This document shows, piece after piece, positions 61,976-64,000 of a stretch of DNA of 64,000 nt (position 1 is its first letter; each line of letters begins with the position of its first letter). The notes beneath the pieces are model-generated. The model saw nothing but the letters and a program-made list of their open reading frames with translations. It did not search any database and was not told the DNA's origin. The DNA is from Streptomyces luteogriseus (lineage in GTDB: Bacteria; Actinomycetota; Actinomycetes; Streptomycetales; Streptomycetaceae). The position numbers and the translations under genes are program-made. The stretch covers positions 1,674,001-1,738,000 of the forward strand of contig NZ_JACHMS010000001.1 in the NCBI RefSeq assembly GCF_014205055.1. The letters run 5' to 3'.

Positions 61976-63181
61976 CTAGTGGCCCCGGGCTGCGGTCAGT
62001 TCGGCCTCGATGAGGTCGGCCGCGCGCCCGGTGCCGCCCTCCCGGGCCGTCTGCGCCTGGAGTTCCTTCAGGCGCCGCGCCACCTCCGGGTCGCCCACCA
62101 GGGCCAGGGCCGCCGCGCGCAGCGTCTGCGCGGTCGCCTCCTCCGTGGGGACGCGGCGGGCGACGCCCAGGCCCTGGAGCATCTCCGCGTTGCCGAACTG
62201 GTCCACGGCCTGCGGTACGGCGATCATGGGCGTCGCGGTGGCCAGGCCCTCCTGGCTGCCGCCGGCGCCGGCATGCGTGACGAACAGGTCGGCCTGCTTC
62301 AGGATGGCCTGCTGCGGCACCCAGGAGTGCACCTCGACGTTGGCCGGGACGTCCCCGAACAGGACCGGATCGACGTGCTTGCCGACCGAGAGCACCAGGT
62401 GCCAGCCCGGCAGGTCGCCGAACGCCCCGACGCATTCCCGGTAGAAGCCGGGCTGCTTGGTGAAGGCCGACCCGAGGGACACGAGCACGACCTTCTCGGC
62501 GGCGGTCGGCCGCTGCCAGTCATCCTCGGCGGTGCGGTCGCCCTGACAGGTGCCGACGAAGGAGTACACGCGCTCGTCGACACGGTCCGCGTTCGGCTGG
62601 AGCGCCTTGGGAAGCAGGACGATCGATCGGTCGGGCCGGCCCCCGAAGTCGTCGGGGTGCTGCGTGATCCCGTTCGCCTCGAGCCAGGCCTGGAAGCGGG
62701 CGTAGTAGGCGCGGCCCCGTTCGGTCTTCTTCGGCTCCTCCCACATGGGCCGGGCGACCTCCTCCTCGTACCCCTCCCAGGCGACCATGGCCGGCGAGAG
62801 GGAGACCGCGGGGACGCCCCAGCGGTGGGCTAGGACCCGGCCCGGGTAGGAGGCGATGTCGTGCAGGACGAGGTCCGGCTCGTCGCCCTCGTAGGCCTCG
62901 ATCAGCTGCGGGAGGGCCTGGATCGCGTCGGCGAGGAACGGCTCCACGTTGTCCAGCAGGGTGCTCCCCCACGCCTCCGGATCGTCGTCGGGTGAGGGCA
63001 GCGTCGAGTTCCAGGGCTTCACCTCGGCGCCGGTGTCCGCGACCTTGTCCGCGAAGACGGGCGGGATCGCGTAGGTCACCCGGTGGCCGCGCGCCACGAG
63101 TTCGCGGATCACCTCCAGACTCGGGTTCACGTGGCCGTGGGCGGCGATGGAGAACATGGCGATGTGGGCACGACTGGTCAT
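61976..63181 (-). CDS. mgt: Macrolide-type glycosyltransferase (GT1, OleD/Mgt-like)
   Basis: A 401-residue GT-B enzyme. The N-terminal acceptor domain starts [20 protein letters not shown] with the catalytic-type His. The donor motif is [20 protein letters not shown] and [13 protein letters not shown] (the H-x-G and D-Q nucleotide-sugar pattern). Close relatives glucosylate macrolides or flavonoids using UDP-glucose and give resistance. GTP/UDP choice is inferred. TACGGT sits 6 nt before the ATG, with a TTGTAC -35 and a palindrome in between. Confidence 0.9.
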   Translation of the reverse strand: MTSRAHIAMFSIAAHGHVNPSLEVIRELVARGHRVTYAIPPVFADKVADTGAEVKPWNSTLPSPDDDPEAWGSTLLDNVEPFLADAIQALPQLIEAYEGDEPDLVLHDIASYPGRVLAHRWGVPAVSLSPAMVAWEGYEEEVARPMWEEPKKTERGRAYYARFQAWLEANGITQHPDDFGGRPDRSIVLLPKALQPNADRVDERVYSFVGTCQGDRTAEDDWQRPTAAEKVVLVSLGSAFTKQPGFYRECVGAFGDLPGWHLVLSVGKHVDPVLFGDVPANVEVHSWVPQQAILKQADLFVTHAGAGGSQEGLATATPMIAVPQAVDQFGNAEMLQGLGVARRVPTEEATAQTLRAAALALVGDPEVARRLKELQAQTAREGGTGRAADLIEAELTAARGH

Positions 63182-63187
63182 GCGCCG

Positions 63188-63217
63188 ACCGTACGCGAGA
63201 CGAGACGTCTCGTACAA
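63188..63217 (-). promoter_or_regulatory. Promoter and operator of the glycosyltransferase gene
   Basis: Read on the minus strand: -35 TTGTAC (63217-63212), 18-nt spacer, -10 TACGGT (63193-63188), then 6 nt to the ATG. The perfect 14-bp palindrome ACGAGACGTCTCGT (63200-63213) fills most of the spacer and touches the -35. Its position would let a TetR- or MarR-type repressor block RNA polymerase. Confidence 0.65.
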
Positions 63218-63227
63218 CCTTTTTGCG

Positions 63228-64000
63228 TCAGCGCTGGTAGCGCGCCAGCACCAGGTTGCCGTCCTCCTCCAGCCGTCGGCGCAGCTCGGCGATACCGATC
63301 GCTCCGCTGTAGTACTCCTGGAGCGCGGGGGTGGCGACCTTGTCCTTCCACTCGGGGTAGCCGCGGACGGACTGGGCCGGTGCCGGTCGCAGGTGTCCGG
63401 CGAGAGCGGTGCCGGTGGCCCAGCCGTCCTTCGTCCGGTGCAGGGCGGGGTCCTTCAGCGCCTCGGTGCCGGTGGGCAGCATCCAGTCGCCGAGGGCGAG
63501 ACTGACCATGTTCGGCGGCCTGAGGAAGAAGTCGAGGAACTCCGCGGCCTCCTTCTTGTGCGGGCAGTCCTCGGCGATGGAGAGGGTCTGCGGGCTGACG
63601 CCCTGGGTGCGGCCGCCGGCGCCCGCCGGGGCGGGCAGCACCTGCCAGTCGAAGCCTTTGGGGGCCTGCTGGACGATCTGCTGACGGTAGGAGAAGCCGA
63701 GCGGGACCATCGCGTACCGGCCCGCGAAGAAGCCGGGCAGCGTGTCGGAGCCGCCGCTGCCCAGGGTGGTGGGCGAGGCGCTGCGGTCGGTGTTCGCCTG
63801 GTCGTGGACGGTGCGCGGCACCACTTGGTCGCCCGCCTGGAACCGCACCGTCACCTTGCCGTCCGGACCCCGGTGGAAGAGCTGTCCGCCCGCCGACAGG
63901 GAGAGGTTCAGCGTGGCGGAGACGGGTTCTTTCAGTGGCCAGGCGACGCCGTACCTCCCCGGGCCGCTGAGGCGTTCGGTGATCCGGCGGAACTCGGCCC
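63228..64000 (-). CDS. Extracellular solute-binding protein of an ABC sugar importer (5' end outside window)
   Basis: The frame stays open to the window edge, so only the C-terminal 256 or so residues are seen. They match the family 1 sugar-binding proteins: [40 protein letters not shown] (the usual C-terminal helix region), [10 protein letters not shown] and [19 protein letters not shown]. The protein would be a lipoprotein delivering sugars to a permease encoded beyond the window or elsewhere. Its stop is 47 nt upstream of the glycosyltransferase start. Confidence 0.8.
   Translation of the reverse strand, partial: AEFRRITERLSGPGRYGVAWPLKEPVSATLNLSLSAGGQLFHRGPDGKVTVRFQAGDQVVPRTVHDQANTDRSASPTTLGSGGSDTLPGFFAGRYAMVPLGFSYRQQIVQQAPKGFDWQVLPAPAGAGGRTQGVSPQTLSIAEDCPHKKEAAEFLDFFLRPPNMVSLALGDWMLPTGTEALKDPALHRTKDGWATGTALAGHLRPAPAQSVRGYPEWKDKVATPALQEYYSGAIGIAELRRRLEEDGNLVLARYQR

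Noticed and set aside
61953..61976. Short hairpin between the metalloprotease and glycosyltransferase genes
   Set aside because: Only a 6-bp stem with a 12-nt loop; such stems are frequent by chance at this G+C content.

Overview
The window looks like a stretch of a Streptomyces (or very close actinomycete) chromosome. Base composition is very GC-rich with almost exclusively G/C third codon positions, genes are dense on both strands, GTG/TTG starts and GTGA/ATGA stop-start overlaps are common, and regulators of the TetR, LacI, AraC and Xre types are abundant. Several genes appear to be leaderless (a TANNNT box 6-7 nt before the start codon). No rRNA, tRNA, CRISPR array or intact insertion sequence was seen.

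Layout. 1-2917: end of a sugar ABC permease and a GH2 beta-galactosidase. 3043-6211: a three-gene ABC-2 type exporter plus an unknown protein. 6224-9819: an MFS exporter, a scrambled nucleotidyltransferase pseudogene containing a short inversion, and a secreted sphingomyelinase-like phosphodiesterase with a jacalin-like tail. 9931-14882: a two-gene unit of an alpha/beta-hydrolase and a 1364-residue caspase - STAND NTPase - WD40 protein, the best candidate in the window for a conflict or defence system. It is followed by a TetR regulator, an aminoglycoside-phosphotransferase-like kinase and a PEP mutase/isocitrate lyase family protein. 17417-24638: a pectin (rhamnogalacturonan) utilisation locus with a DUF2264 protein, a rhamnogalacturonan acetylesterase, a PL4 lyase and two GH43 enzymes, next to a large cell-surface protein with autotransporter-type beta-strand repeats (24899-26983).

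26996-31406 carries a MOSC protein, an APH-like kinase, an APC permease and homocysteine S-methyltransferase. 31561-35229 is a rearranged stretch with a LacI fragment, a type B carboxylesterase, a decayed alginate lyase and an intact LacI regulator. 35398-45386 is mixed core metabolism and regulation: an Xre membrane protein, a VOC protein, two AraC regulators, an NmrA-like reductase, BrkB/YihY, AidB-like acyl-CoA dehydrogenase, a GAF regulator and a secreted protein of unknown role. 46153-55577 is a complete sulfur assimilation locus: a cysteine-containing leader peptide, sulfite reductase, a small zinc-ribbon protein, APS reductase, APS kinase, both ATP sulfurylase subunits, a sulfonate-type ABC importer and a sirohydrochlorin chelatase. 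Overlapping stops and starts link cysI to cysD.

55581-64000 carries an orphan GvpF/L gene, decayed sequence, small proteins (DUF4440-like, DUF1697), an MMPL exporter, a secreted-type M43 metalloprotease, a macrolide-type glycosyltransferase whose promoter contains a perfect palindrome, and the 3' part of a solute-binding protein gene that runs off the window.

Functionally, the window combines plant polysaccharide breakdown (beta-galactosidase, pectin enzymes, alginate lyase remnant, LacI sites), sulfate and sulfonate assimilation feeding cysteine and methionine synthesis, efflux and drug-modifying functions, and a probable NTP-dependent conflict module.
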